Origin: a virus
Virus record (IMG/VR): IMGVR_UViG_3300008113_000807
Location: 1 to 32,667 of that record
Direction: 5' to 3' (one strand)
DNA length: 32,667 bases
Shown here: positions 1-8,282 of the stretch, piece by piece
Layout: each line of letters starts with the position of its first letter
How positions within the stretch are numbered: the first letter of the stretch is position 1
Translations under genes and position numbers: made by a program
The notes under the pieces: generated by a model
What the model saw: only the letters and a program-made list of their open reading frames with translations
What the model was told of the DNA's origin: nothing
Databases searched by the model: none

Positions 1-377
1 CCTAAGAAGTCTTGCGGATCATATGAACCAGCATGCCATAAGCCGTGTGTAACTACTGGAATACCCAACAGTTCACTCATGTACTTTAAATTTATGATAC
101 CAGGATGCCAAGCATCAGTAAAGATAAAGTGATCGCCGGGACGAACGGTTCCGTTACAAAATAGCCGGCCCATTTGCTCAACCTGACTAGCCTTGTATAT
201 ATTGGTGCCACCAAAATTAAGAAAAGCCCCAGGAGTAGTGGCTGAAGGAATATCTTCAGGGCCAGATAGAATTTGAACATTGTGTCCTCTCTTTCGTAAG
301 ATTGCAGGCACATGAGTCTTCCACTGACCCGTGTACCTGGTTGATACCGCTTCTAAATCAACGAGAAAAACGGTCAT
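1..377 (-). CDS. Glycosyltransferase-like protein, 3' end outside window (partial)
   Basis: Reading the minus strand from the ATG at 377 gives 125 open codons that run off the left edge. The protein begins MTVFLVDLEAVSTRYTGQW and continues with a Rossmann-like pattern (beta strand, then HVPAILRKRGHNVQILSGP), a GAFLNFGGTNIYK segment and GLWHAGSYDPQDFLG. This resembles the N-terminal half of GT-B glycosyltransferase-like proteins of aquatic T4-like phages, which I recall rather than can verify; the donor-binding half lies outside. The start overlaps the upstream gene by 20 bases. The shorter 73-codon frame at 92-313 is a shadow of this gene. Its target could be phage DNA or a host glycan; nothing here decides. 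Confidence 0.55.
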   Translation of the reverse strand, partial: MTVFLVDLEAVSTRYTGQWKTHVPAILRKRGHNVQILSGPEDIPSATTPGAFLNFGGTNIYKASQVEQMGRLFCNGTVRPGDHFIFTDAWHPGIINLKYMSELLGIPVVTHGLWHAGSYDPQDFL

Positions 378-594
378 TGTTGTTGCCGTTATACTGCGGA
401 CGTGGGTTCTTACCTAGGTAAGGCTTACGCTCACCATTCCACGGCTTCTTAGGCTTAGTGGAATACTCAAAGTCGCGAAAGACCTTTGAGTTACGGTTAT
501 ACAAATCTGCCTCGTTGAAAGGCAGCAAGTTGATCCTGCAAAAATCATGCAGTGCCTCAAGATCGTCAAAAATTTGAACGACTTCTTTTTTCAT
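358..594 (-). CDS. Small basic protein of unknown function
   Basis: A 78-residue protein. The N-terminal half (MKKEVVQIFDDLEALHDFC) looks helical. The C-terminal third is basic and rich in Asn, Pro and Arg (KPKKPWNGERKPYLGKNPR, then NGNNNDRFSR) and is probably disordered and nucleic-acid binding. No family recognised. The start is supported by AGGAAA about eight bases upstream and by its position just after the QueD-like gene. It overlaps the start of the glycosyltransferase-like gene, consistent with coupled translation. Confidence 0.65.
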   Translation of the reverse strand: MKKEVVQIFDDLEALHDFCRINLLPFNEADLYNRNSKVFRDFEYSTKPKKPWNGERKPYLGKNPRPQYNGNNNDRFSR

Positions 595-612
595 CTTAGT
601 ATTTCCTAAAGA

Positions 613-1008
613 TTAATATTTAATAAACGAACCATTTTCTCCGTCCTCGGAGACTTCAATCCAAATCTCACGACCTGGATACTTTTGTGAAATAGTGTCG
701 TACAATTCGTCCGACATCATTTCGCAACTTTTGTGATCTAGCGACAAAACACCTTGTGTGCTAGAATACAGTTTTTCAAGCCATCGCTTGAATTGTATGA
801 ATTCCACATCTCTGTCATTGTGGGTGACACTAAGCCATACCCTAAAATGAAAAATATGGCGATGAGGATTAGCCAAAAACGAAACATCATATTCATCTCC
901 TGTTGCTAAATTTGGATCTGTTGCGGCTGCGGGATATTTGTGAATACCTTCTTTGCGGAAAGTAACCCAAATCATTTTAAGTGGTCTAACGTCTTGTTTG
1001 ATAATCAT
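613..1008 (-). CDS. QueD/6-pyruvoyltetrahydropterin synthase-like T-fold protein
   Basis: The 131-residue form starts at the ATG that overlaps the TGA of the upstream gene (ATGA at 1005-1008); a longer frame opens at 1041 but would overlap 37 bases. The pattern follows the QueD/PTPS T-fold: PHRHIFHFRVWL resembles the HGH zinc-ligand strand, RDVEFIQFK the DF..K segment, LDHKSCEM the LDH motif, SDELYDTI the T.E.LA helix and EVSEDGENG the terminal glutamate strand. The classical N-terminal catalytic Cys and first zinc His are not obvious, so chemistry may differ from queuosine QueD. Located two genes after the TGT-like gene, which fits a 7-deazaguanine role. Function is inferred. Confidence 0.6.
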   Translation of the reverse strand: MIIKQDVRPLKMIWVTFRKEGIHKYPAAATDPNLATGDEYDVSFLANPHRHIFHFRVWLSVTHNDRDVEFIQFKRWLEKLYSSTQGVLSLDHKSCEMMSDELYDTISQKYPGREIWIEVSEDGENGSFIKY

Positions 1009-1517
1009 TTGATAATAGTATCGTTGTTGTACATGTCCCAAGATGTAAACTTGGAACGGTCTTTGAGAGTGTGTAAACTATGTGTCCACACGCCGGGATT
1101 GGTAGAGTTAAAATCTTTGTCGTCAATTTTAATCATGGTGTTATAGTTCCATAGTTTGATATATGGAATTGGTACTCGGATCTGCGGAATAAACATATTG
1201 TAGTCGTTCAAGCCGCCTTCATTAAATTCTTCTACTTGGTTAAGTGGAATATCTAGTGTACACCAAAAACATTTTTCAAGGAAGTGTGTAATCATTTCTT
1301 CCCATGCTTTATGTTCATCATATCCTGTAGGATTAAAACTGTGATTGGCACCGAAGAAAATATGTTTAATATCTCCTAGATGCGATTCGATTACGCTAAT
1401 CGGTTGGATACCAGTAACAAATAGAGTTTCCATACCGTATGTAGGTGTGTGCTCAATTTCTTTACCTTTAAAGAAAATTACTTGTTCAGCAATACCGCTA
1501 TCGTAACTACGTTTCAT
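1005..1517 (-). CDS. Conserved phage protein of unknown function
   Basis: A 170-residue soluble protein starting MKRSYDSGIAEQVIFFKGKE. It has aromatic-rich segments (HSFNPTGYDEHKAWEEM, KCFWCTLDIPL, IPYIKLWNYNTMIKIDD) and ends GVWTHSLHTLKDRSKFTSWD. I recognise the style from T4-like phages of aquatic bacteria but no family or catalytic motif. It sits between the TGT-like and QueD-like genes, and is translationally coupled to the latter by an ATGA overlap, so a role in the same modification pathway is possible. A sigma70-like promoter lies about 50 bases upstream of the start (1566-1595). No strong Shine-Dalgarno is visible. Confidence 0.75.
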   Translation of the reverse strand: MKRSYDSGIAEQVIFFKGKEIEHTPTYGMETLFVTGIQPISVIESHLGDIKHIFFGANHSFNPTGYDEHKAWEEMITHFLEKCFWCTLDIPLNQVEEFNEGGLNDYNMFIPQIRVPIPYIKLWNYNTMIKIDDKDFNSTNPGVWTHSLHTLKDRSKFTSWDMYNNDTIIK

Positions 1518-1565
1518 TTTTTAACTTTGTGTTAGTTGATCTAATTTGTCTTTTGCCGTTTTCTA

Positions 1566-1595
1566 ATTGTACTACATTCGGCATCATTTAGTCAA
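1566..1595 (-). promoter_or_regulatory. Sigma70-type promoter for the 1517/QueD-like operon
   Basis: On the minus strand TTGACT (1595-1590) is followed after 18 bases by TACAAT (1571-1566), each 5/6 to the host sigma70 consensus. It overlaps the last codons of the TGT-like gene and would give a leader of about 40 bases before the ATG at 1517. Confidence 0.5.
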
Positions 1596-3108
1596 ACAGA
1601 TTGGCAAACTGTGTACTAGCATTTACGGTTTTCTTTCCAGTGGCACCTCGAGTTCCAATAATGCTCATCCAAAAGCGACTATAGTCTTTAACCAATTTGT
1701 CAGCAGTTCCCCTATCGCTAGTGGCAAAAATGGCTTCAACAACATCTTTAAAATACAATGCGTCGAATTTTTCTTGTACTAACATAGCAGGAATATTGCC
1801 AAGATCATATTGGCGATTGGCTTCTTGAACAGCATTAATGTGCATCCAAACATTATGGCCCATCATGATAGCATAACTAAATGAATCCCAACTTGTTCTA
1901 TTGCTAACTTTACCCAATTTATTAACATCGGGCATTACAGACCAATGTGCAGGATTATACGGATCTGGATTTGTAATACCAGGTATGGCAGTTCCGGCAC
2001 CGTATATGCAAATTTCTTTCATAGTAACTTGATCTATAACAGGACTAGATTCGAACCTGCTAAAAATGTTATCTTGTACTACTGCATCTTTAAACAGTCT
2101 TGTGTCTGTTGCGTACTTCTTATCGTCTGCACTGGCCTGCATACGATAGACCCATTTAGTACGATCTTCAGTTTCTGTATTAATGTAAATCTGTCCATTA
2201 GCAGTGGCTAAGAAAGGACTGGCACAGTCAAAAGAGATAGTAAAGTTTTCATTATGGTGTTTGCGTACAGCACGTTGAATGTCAGTAAGTAGTACTGCCC
2301 ATTCTAATTTACTTGTGCCCAAGAAGTGCATCCAGTCTTGTTGACCCTTTTCAAGAAGTCCATCAAAGCGTAATGCTACTAATCTTTTTAATACAAGATG
2401 GATGTCGCACATATTCTGTCCACCCATGCCCCAACCGTTAAATGCACGATCGCCGTACTGCTTTGGATCGCAATATTTCTTCATGCGATCATACCAATCA
2501 TCTGCGTCTGCATGATTTTCGCCTTGCAGAACGTTTAGGAATTTACAGTTACCATTTCTATTATTAACAAAATAATCATTGTTAATGTAAGTACCTTGTA
2601 CTGCTTCTGCATAACTGCTGATACCTGTTGCCGCAACACCTGTTGGACTACGAGCCACCCATGCAGGAATATCGAGACCCATGCCATAGTCCATAAGAGT
2701 GTCCATCCAAGTAAGAACTTGTTGACGCTTCTTCATAGCCTTGGGACAATTAGGATCTTTCCAATCAGCAGGCCAAACACCTTTACCGATCTGGAATCCA
2801 CCCGAGTCACCTAGTACCCAACTGGTGCTACGATTTCTATTACGAAACATGTCTTCGCTTTCGTCGACTTTGTTTAAGTCTAAGTTAGCGTGTCCTGCTG
2901 AATACAAGCAATGATCGTAATAGAACATTCCCTTATCGGGTTCGAGATAATTTAATCCTTCGATGCCGTTGGTAAACGACTTGGGAATTCTTGCAGGATC
3001 TACATAGTTACTGTATCGCTGTTTACCGATAAAGGTACTATAGAAACCACTAGTTGCTGGCAAGAAATATGCGTAGTCGTTCTGTGTTGCTGTTAAATTT
3101 TTATTCAT
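1588..3108 (-). CDS. tRNA-guanine transglycosylase-like protein (TGT/DpdA superfamily)
   Basis: A 506-residue protein when started at the ATG at 3108, which follows AGGTGG by nine bases and overlaps the TAA of the upstream gene (TAATG). A frame three codons longer (start 3117) has no room for that ribosome site. TGT hallmarks, numbered from the longer form: LGDSGGFQ at 102-109 (general base D104), FLNVLQGE near 193-200, GWGMGGQ near 228-234, and SFDCASP at 295-301, holding the nucleophile-position D297. GHNVWMHINAVQEAN near 420-435 matches the C-terminal TGT helix. The zinc CxCxxC cluster of bacterial Tgt is absent. TGT enzymes exchange guanine for a 7-deazaguanine base in tRNA; DpdA relatives do so in DNA. 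Which substrate applies here is unknown. Confidence 0.8.
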   Translation of the reverse strand: MNKNLTATQNDYAYFLPATSGFYSTFIGKQRYSNYVDPARIPKSFTNGIEGLNYLEPDKGMFYYDHCLYSAGHANLDLNKVDESEDMFRNRNRSTSWVLGDSGGFQIGKGVWPADWKDPNCPKAMKKRQQVLTWMDTLMDYGMGLDIPAWVARSPTGVAATGISSYAEAVQGTYINNDYFVNNRNGNCKFLNVLQGENHADADDWYDRMKKYCDPKQYGDRAFNGWGMGGQNMCDIHLVLKRLVALRFDGLLEKGQQDWMHFLGTSKLEWAVLLTDIQRAVRKHHNENFTISFDCASPFLATANGQIYINTETEDRTKWVYRMQASADDKKYATDTRLFKDAVVQDNIFSRFESSPVIDQVTMKEICIYGAGTAIPGITNPDPYNPAHWSVMPDVNKLGKVSNRTSWDSFSYAIMMGHNVWMHINAVQEANRQYDLGNIPAMLVQEKFDALYFKDVVEAIFATSDRGTADKLVKDYSRFWMSIIGTRGATGKKTVNASTQFANLFD

Positions 3109-3371
3109 TAAATCCATCCACCTGCTCTAGCGATACCTACTATACCAACTAGTATCCAGAATGCATTTAATAATGTATATGCTGGATCTCTTTTTAGTCT
3201 GGCACAATATGTTAACAGTATAGCATCTAACGTGTTAAAAATCCACACAAACATAAACGGACTAGCGGGACCTAACCATGACACTAAACTAAAACTAATG
3301 ATACGCATAATTACCCCAATCATTTCCATTTGAGGTATGTGCGATTTAATATAATCTAGTATGAATTTCAT
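3108..3371 (-). CDS. Small integral membrane protein
   Basis: An 87-residue protein with two to three hydrophobic segments (about 18-36, 38-56 and 67-84) separated by CARLKRDPAYTLLNA, which gives a positively charged loop. No function recognised; similar small membrane proteins occur in T4-like phages of aquatic bacteria. It is flanked by the sliding clamp gene (two bases away) and the TGT-like gene, whose start overlaps its stop by one base. Confidence 0.7.
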   Translation of the reverse strand: MKFILDYIKSHIPQMEMIGVIMRIISFSLVSWLGPASPFMFVWIFNTLDAILLTYCARLKRDPAYTLLNAFWILVGIVGIARAGGWI

Positions 3372-3373
3372 GA

Positions 3374-4105
3374 TTACTTACTCTGTGCTGGCAAAATGTA
3401 ATTGTATTCAGCAATACCGCTGTCAACAGTGATCTGCATAGCACCAGCATCTGCAATCTTCATTGTGATCTTACCACCCAAGTTCAAGATACTACGAACT
3501 TGTGTAACAGGCCATGACCATGTGTGTTTTAACTTTCCACCAACGTTTGCTTGGAAAACAAACGAACCTGCGTGACTTGCGGCGTCGCCAAAGAATACAA
3601 CCAAGTTGCCGTCTTCTGTACGCACTTGGAATACGCTTTCTTCATTGTGCGCTTCGGCCTGTAACTTCAAACGACCAATGGCATTCATAGTAGGTTCGAA
3701 CTCAACTTCCCAACTTGCGCCTTTGAATTTAACACTTTTCAATTTTTCATTAATGATGTCTGCGTTCATAAAGCGGTAATCGTTTTGAAAGTCACCTGTT
3801 TGATTCTCAAAGTGCAAGCCTGTTGGCACAACAGCGCCATTACGGTCTGCTTCTACAACATTGATCTTGGCATTTTCTTTATACTCGGGATTCTTCAAGT
3901 GTAGATTCAGTTTGTCCAAGTTAGGCATACCGAATGTACCTTTGAATTCAACCACAGGCTTGTGTGCAGTTGCACTAACAATAACACTGCGGTCATCAGC
4001 CATTGATTCAATGCTTGTTGTTTTTGCGTCACCACTTACTTTGACCAATGGCAAAAAGCCTAGGCTGTGTGTATGTGCAACGATGTCTTGTAAAATGTCT
4101 TTCAT
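3374..4105 (-). CDS. 45: DNA polymerase sliding clamp (gp45-like)
   Basis: A 243-residue protein close in length to T4 gp45 (228). The C-terminus MQITVDSGIAEYNYILPAQ is characteristic of phage PCNA-like clamps, and the alternating beta-rich pattern fits the duplicated clamp fold. It should form a ring around DNA, loaded by the gp44-type loader at 29700-30620, tethering the polymerase encoded next upstream. The start has an excellent ribosome site (AAGGAGA, then six bases, ATG). A promoter lies directly upstream (4124-4152), so it can be expressed independently of the polymerase. Confidence 0.92.
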   Translation of the reverse strand: MKDILQDIVAHTHSLGFLPLVKVSGDAKTTSIESMADDRSVIVSATAHKPVVEFKGTFGMPNLDKLNLHLKNPEYKENAKINVVEADRNGAVVPTGLHFENQTGDFQNDYRFMNADIINEKLKSVKFKGASWEVEFEPTMNAIGRLKLQAEAHNEESVFQVRTEDGNLVVFFGDAASHAGSFVFQANVGGKLKHTWSWPVTQVRSILNLGGKITMKIADAGAMQITVDSGIAEYNYILPAQSK

Positions 4106-4123
4106 TATGATCTCCTTAGATAT

Positions 4124-4152
4124 AGTATATAGGTTTTTTTAAGAAAAGTCAA
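4124..4152 (-). promoter_or_regulatory. Sigma70-type promoter for the sliding clamp gene
   Basis: On the minus strand TTGACT (4152-4147), a 17-base spacer and TATACT (4129-4124) lie across the 3' end of the polymerase gene. Six bases after the -10 box the Shine-Dalgarno AAGGAGA begins, so the expected transcript starts at or next to the ribosome site. Confidence 0.65.
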
Positions 4153-6811
4153 ACAATTGGTTAAATGTGTTCTTTTCTTCTGTGCTTGCGATGTCCCAAT
4201 TTAGAACACCAATTAAGTTGTCTAACTTGTTGTCAATAATTGTTTGTTCCATCTCGGTATCATTGAACGGCAGTTCCATGAACCATTTAGGCAAACGCAA
4301 TTCGTCAACAGGATAGGCCACTGATGTAAATCCCAAAGGATTTGGTTTAAGTTTACAGACAATGACTTTCTGCCCGTCTGTAATATTCATGGAATACTTG
4401 TCACCATTCATACGTTTCAAAGTATTCCAATTAATACTAGCCCTCACGTGGCCTGGCATATTTGCCCTTCCACCTTTCTTCTCTTTGGCAGCGTACTCCG
4501 TTACGTTGTTGGCACGTTTCGGACTACCTTTCTCCCAACCAGGACGAGCCTTAAACTCAGTACGGAATTGTGTAATATGATCCAGTACTTGTTCTTGAGT
4601 TGATCCAGTTAGAACTTTTTCAAGCACATCACTCAAGAAGTCTTGAATAAACGCAGGAGTATCTGATCGTTTTAGATCGAGTCCCATTGCTTTAATTTTT
4701 CCCGGTTTACCATCAATATCGCTACGCTTGCCTTCTTTGTCGTAGTAGAGAACTGCGTATCGTTTTTTGGTGATAAACAGTCCTTTGCTTGCAACAATTT
4801 CGCGACCTGCTTTAATGACTTCTCCTCTGCTGGGTGGACAGTGGAATTGTTGTTCCATGAATTTAACAAATGTGCCATTAACTTCTTCTCCGATTTGATC
4901 ATAAAGATTGATAATATTTTCCTTGTTCCAAGGAATAACGCCTGCCTCGATGTCTTTCTTCAGAGTAGTATACGCTGAAAAATAACAAGAGTCTGTGTCG
5001 CCGTAGATAACTGCTTTCCCTACGTGATTATACTCGCCAGTAATAATTTCGTTCACTTTACTGGCCATATGTTTAGCAACTTGTCGACCAACCAATGTAG
5101 TACTTTGTCCAATACGGTTATCAAAGAATCTACAACCCGGATTAAGAATAGCACCATATAAACTATTTAGGTTAATCTTTTTAACCAGTTGTCGTTTATC
5201 CCAGTATTCTTCTTCAATCTTATTTCCTGCCTTGATACAGTCCTTGAGTTTGGCCTGCATTTCTTTACGTTCAGCATACCAACGCTTGAGCAATCCTGAA
5301 ATGATACCTTCTTTTTCATAGGTAAACAATGTGCCGTTGGCACTGAGCATCCAAGGTTGATTGCTGTCAAAAATCAATTTATATACTTCGGCGGCACTGT
5401 GTACAGTACTGTTTCCATCCGACCAATCGATGGTAATTTCGATATCTTTACGCTGTGCCATTACTGCTTCGTATTCATCACTGCCAAACTTACCTTCCCA
5501 AGCAGCCGCAAACGATTTCTTCTTGAGAGTCATCTGCTCATGAATGAATGCTTCAGTCATTGTTTGACGTAGTTGTCCTACAATAGTTTCTGGACCCATG
5601 TTCAATGCACGAATGGCACTGGGGTATAGACTGTTAATGTCCAGCGAGCCAATCCAGTCCTGTAATCCTTCTTTGGGATGAGCAACATACGCACCAGCCG
5701 CATGATTGTCAACAGTATCATCTCGCTTGGGACGATTAGGCACTTGAAAGCCTCTACGATGTGCTTCGTTGATAATGGCCTGTTCAGTTACTGCCACAGC
5801 ACCCATGGTGGTCTGCAACAACACAGTACATTCGTGTGCCAGTTTGTTGGCAAGATCAATAAACTTTAATTTGTCATCTAGTTTGTTTAACAACAATGTA
5901 TCCTGTCTGTTGTAGACAATAAACTTGTGAAAGTCGTTGTTGTACAATTGATCCAGTGTGCCTTCGTAGATAGTTTTGTTCTCGCCAATTTCCATTTCGC
6001 CGATAGCATCCAATCGATATGTGTGACGTTCTTCATAGGTATACTTGCGATAAAGTTCAAGACTATCCAAATGTACACGGCCGTGGAAGTCATATGTCAC
6101 AGCACTCTTACCATACTTTTCATATTCACGACGTTTAGGAAATTGATTCCATAAACAAAATCTACGTGTGTCTTCTTTACTCAGCACTTGTGTAACACGG
6201 TTAACAGTGTAGGGCACGTCATAGCCTTCGCTGTTCCAACCACTGATAATATCAGCATCTTGAATTAAGTCTAAGAATGTTTCTAACATATCTGCTTCGT
6301 TGTCAAACAAATGTGTGTCAGGAATATCAGCAACTAACTTAACTGCATCTTCCATGGTCATGTTTTTAGGAGGCATGGCCAGGGTGATTAACTTGCCCAA
6401 CCATTTTAGGTAAACAGTGATCGCAGTGATTGGCATGAAAGCATCTTCTGGAGTGCTGTAGCCACGTTCCGGATCAAAGTCTACCTCAATGTCGAAGAAG
6501 CAGATGTTTAGTTTTGGTGCATCTTGATTAAGATAATTTTCGCTTAGGTGAACGAAAATGGGATTGATGTCACTTTCATAGAGTTCCTTGCCACTGTTAA
6601 TGGCTTGTTCTTTGCGAAAGTCTTTGGTATTTTTGCATACTATCCTAGTTAGAGGTTCGCCGTAAATGCTGGTGAACTTTCCTTTTTGATCTGGATAGTA
6701 AAATGTATAGCGCACCGGGTGTTCTTTATAAACCCGTTGGCCTTGGTCGTTTCGTTCAACGACTTTGATAATATCATTCTCTCTGTCGAAGAGAGCATCT
6801 ACGTAACTCAT
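4139..6811 (-). CDS. 43: Family B DNA polymerase (gp43-like) with 3'-5' exonuclease
   Basis: An 890-residue replicative polymerase, about the length of T4 gp43 (898). Exonuclease motifs: FFDIEVD (D107, E109), GWNSEGYDVPY (191-201) and YNRQD (D304). Polymerase motifs: A at SLDINSLYPSAI (D391), B at KKINLNSLYGA (544-554), C at YGDTDSCY (D605, D607); a KKRYA element follows. The C-terminus NQLFDFS resembles the clamp-binding tail of RB69 gp43. The start follows AGGAGA by four bases. All catalytic carboxylates are present, so it should be active. The clamp gene lies directly downstream, as in other T4-like replisome clusters. A late-type TATAAATA occurs upstream at 6889. Confidence 0.97.
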   Translation of the reverse strand: MSYVDALFDRENDIIKVVERNDQGQRVYKEHPVRYTFYYPDQKGKFTSIYGEPLTRIVCKNTKDFRKEQAINSGKELYESDINPIFVHLSENYLNQDAPKLNICFFDIEVDFDPERGYSTPEDAFMPITAITVYLKWLGKLITLAMPPKNMTMEDAVKLVADIPDTHLFDNEADMLETFLDLIQDADIISGWNSEGYDVPYTVNRVTQVLSKEDTRRFCLWNQFPKRREYEKYGKSAVTYDFHGRVHLDSLELYRKYTYEERHTYRLDAIGEMEIGENKTIYEGTLDQLYNNDFHKFIVYNRQDTLLLNKLDDKLKFIDLANKLAHECTVLLQTTMGAVAVTEQAIINEAHRRGFQVPNRPKRDDTVDNHAAGAYVAHPKEGLQDWIGSLDINSLYPSAIRALNMGPETIVGQLRQTMTEAFIHEQMTLKKKSFAAAWEGKFGSDEYEAVMAQRKDIEITIDWSDGNSTVHSAAEVYKLIFDSNQPWMLSANGTLFTYEKEGIISGLLKRWYAERKEMQAKLKDCIKAGNKIEEEYWDKRQLVKKINLNSLYGAILNPGCRFFDNRIGQSTTLVGRQVAKHMASKVNEIITGEYNHVGKAVIYGDTDSCYFSAYTTLKKDIEAGVIPWNKENIINLYDQIGEEVNGTFVKFMEQQFHCPPSRGEVIKAGREIVASKGLFITKKRYAVLYYDKEGKRSDIDGKPGKIKAMGLDLKRSDTPAFIQDFLSDVLEKVLTGSTQEQVLDHITQFRTEFKARPGWEKGSPKRANNVTEYAAKEKKGGRANMPGHVRASINWNTLKRMNGDKYSMNITDGQKVIVCKLKPNPLGFTSVAYPVDELRLPKWFMELPFNDTEMEQTIIDNKLDNLIGVLNWDIASTEEKNTFNQLFDFS

Positions 6812-6880
6812 TTTTCTCCTTATGTGATTTGTGGCTCACATATACCAACGTAGTCATTTATGGCTGACTAACCCGTTCTC

Positions 6881-7189
6881 TTATGTATTATTTATAAGTC
6901 TAAGTATTGCCACTATATCAATAGTGACTAACAACAAATAATTAGCAACCATGCCCGTACTTTTGCGAGTCCAAGCGGCCCAGGCAAAAATAGCGCATTG
7001 TGTAATAAACAACGGATAAAGAATTAGAAATGGTGGATTGGGCAATGTCATGCCCATCCATACTGCACAGCCGATACTCATGAACCAAGCAGTGATTTCT
7101 AGAAAAAACCTTAACGGCCATTCTCGATAATCTTGCCTGGCCCACTTATATGTACTGTTTAAAAAATTGGTTAACCAGGTCAAACTCAT
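6881..7189 (-). CDS. Three-pass small membrane protein
   Basis: A 102-residue protein: an N-terminal amphipathic stretch (MSLTWLTNFLNSTYKWARQDYREWP) and three hydrophobic segments at about 28-47, 51-72 and 79-98. WARQDYREWP and WAAWTRKS form conserved-looking charged connectors. I have seen this type next to DNA polymerase or DsbA-like genes in aquatic T4-like phages, but no function is known to me. Translation is coupled to the DsbA-like gene by an ATGA overlap at 7186-7189. Confidence 0.75.
   Translation of the reverse strand: MSLTWLTNFLNSTYKWARQDYREWPLRFFLEITAWFMSIGCAVWMGMTLPNPPFLILYPLFITQCAIFAWAAWTRKSTGMVANYLLLVTIDIVAILRLINNT
6889..6896 (-). promoter_or_regulatory. T4 late-type promoter motif TATAAATA upstream of the polymerase
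   Basis: The minus strand reads exactly TATAAATA, the T4 late promoter -10 consensus recognised by gp55-containing RNA polymerase. It lies 78 bases before the polymerase start, at the 3' end of the membrane protein gene. T4 gene 43 is not classically late, so the match may be accidental or mark extra late expression. Confidence 0.4.
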
Positions 7190-7446
7190 TTGTCCTTGCC
7201 AACAGTGACGATCAGTGTTTCCAAATCGTCAAAGTCGCTGAACACATCGTTCCAATTGCCTTTGTGTGCAATTGAGATGGCTTTGTTGATAAGCGATGGC
7301 TTAATATCTAATTCTTCTGCAACTGCTTTAACAGTTTCTTTCAAACCTTCTGTTAAACTTTCGATCTCGTAGCGAATTTGGACGCCTTCGTTGACTAACC
7401 GTTCTAGTTTTGCTTTTTCTTCAGGACCGTAAGTGCGACTGCTCAT
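7186..7446 (-). CDS. dsbA: DsbA-like small double-stranded DNA-binding protein
   Basis: An 86-residue helical protein: charged coiled coil (PEEKAKLERLVNEGVQIRYE, then ESLTEGLKETVKAVAEELD) followed by a KPSLINKAISIAHKGNW helix-turn-helix-like stretch. Size and the GLKETVKAVAEEL core match the DsbA-like proteins of T4-like phages. T4 DsbA binds dsDNA near late promoters. The match is from memory of the family. The start has AAGGAGA seven bases upstream and a promoter 28 bases upstream (7474-7502), making it first in the operon that leads to the polymerase. Confidence 0.65.
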   Translation of the reverse strand: MSSRTYGPEEKAKLERLVNEGVQIRYEIESLTEGLKETVKAVAEELDIKPSLINKAISIAHKGNWNDVFSDFDDLETLIVTVGKDK

Positions 7447-7473
7447 GAATAGTTCTCCTTAATAACAATAGTA

Positions 7474-7502
7474 ATTGTACACTAACTGCCTATAATAATC
7501 AA
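7474..7502 (-). promoter_or_regulatory. Sigma70-type promoter for dsbA-like / polymerase operon
   Basis: Minus strand TTGATT (7502-7497), 17-base spacer, TACAAT (7479-7474). The leader of about 20 bases contains AAGGAGA before the ATG at 7446. This is the only intergenic gap upstream of the dsbA-membrane-polymerase series. Confidence 0.6.
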
Positions 7503-7520
7503 GCATTACGGCTTATTAAA

Positions 7521-8282
7521 TTAGCCAATCTTGATATTTGATTCGGAAAAGTGCTTAATTACATTTTCTGACATTATTTTATGACCTTGTTCGTTACAAT
7601 GTCCTGTTCCAAACTGATCGGGGTGCTTGCATATGATATCTCTCCAATCTTTTATTAAATTGTTTTGAGATTCAATTGTTGATATCCTAGATGGACTTAT
7701 AAACAGATGTGGTATTTTATGTTTTACTAAAAGTCTATGAGCGGATGTTAGTAAACTGTTATCTATAATTTCTTTAATAGCAGGATCATACAAGTGTGCA
7801 ACATAAAGGTCAACAGCATCTTTATCTTCTGGATTAATTTTACTGTGTAAATGGTTTAAACCGGGAAGCGTTTCTGATATTAGTCTATGTGTTTTGTTAG
7901 TTTTAAATGCTAACTTCCTAGGCACAGGACTAGATTTTCTATATGGTTCGTAATTAAGATAATCTACTTGAGATAAATCTGGGTCCGAAAAAAGTTTGAG
8001 TTTAAAAATACTGTGACTTAACGGAAACGTCACACGGTCGTACCACGTACTAGTTACTAGCACAAATGGTTTATAAAACGGATTAAGTCTAGTTTGATCT
8101 ATTATCTTTTTAATTTGCAAATAGATAACAAAATTACAACAACCACTACGTCCATATACTAGATGTTTTAATCCATAGTGACTTGCTACTAGTCCGCCAA
8201 AACTATGTTCGAATTGAACTTCCGGCTCTAGTCCGTGCCCGACACTAAAACTATCTCCGCATACTGCTAAATGAGTAGTCAT
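7521..8282 (-). CDS. SGNH/GDSL-like hydrolase
   Basis: A 253-residue protein with an N-terminal VCGDSFSVGHGL block (GDS at 9-11, candidate nucleophile S11), a YGRSGCCNF glycine block, a strand VLVTSTWYDRV where block III is expected, and C-terminal GHCNEQGHKIMSENV with candidate catalytic His at 228. SGNH enzymes are esterases or deacylases of sugars and lipids. The Asp that usually sits three residues before the catalytic His is not evident, so activity is uncertain. It is translationally coupled (ATGA) to the 2OG oxygenase gene. Confidence 0.65.
   Translation of the reverse strand: MTTHLAVCGDSFSVGHGLEPEVQFEHSFGGLVASHYGLKHLVYGRSGCCNFVIYLQIKKIIDQTRLNPFYKPFVLVTSTWYDRVTFPLSHSIFKLKLFSDPDLSQVDYLNYEPYRKSSPVPRKLAFKTNKTHRLISETLPGLNHLHSKINPEDKDAVDLYVAHLYDPAIKEIIDNSLLTSAHRLLVKHKIPHLFISPSRISTIESQNNLIKDWRDIICKHPDQFGTGHCNEQGHKIMSENVIKHFSESNIKIG

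Noticed and set aside
92-313. 73-codon minus-strand frame with hydrophobic residues
   Set aside because: It lies inside the 377-1 partial gene in another frame, which continues past the window edge, has a coupled start and reads as a plausible GT-B protein.
4362-6154. Several plus- and minus-strand frames of 60-76 codons within the polymerase gene
   Set aside because: The polymerase is intact with all motifs; these are shadows without ribosome sites.
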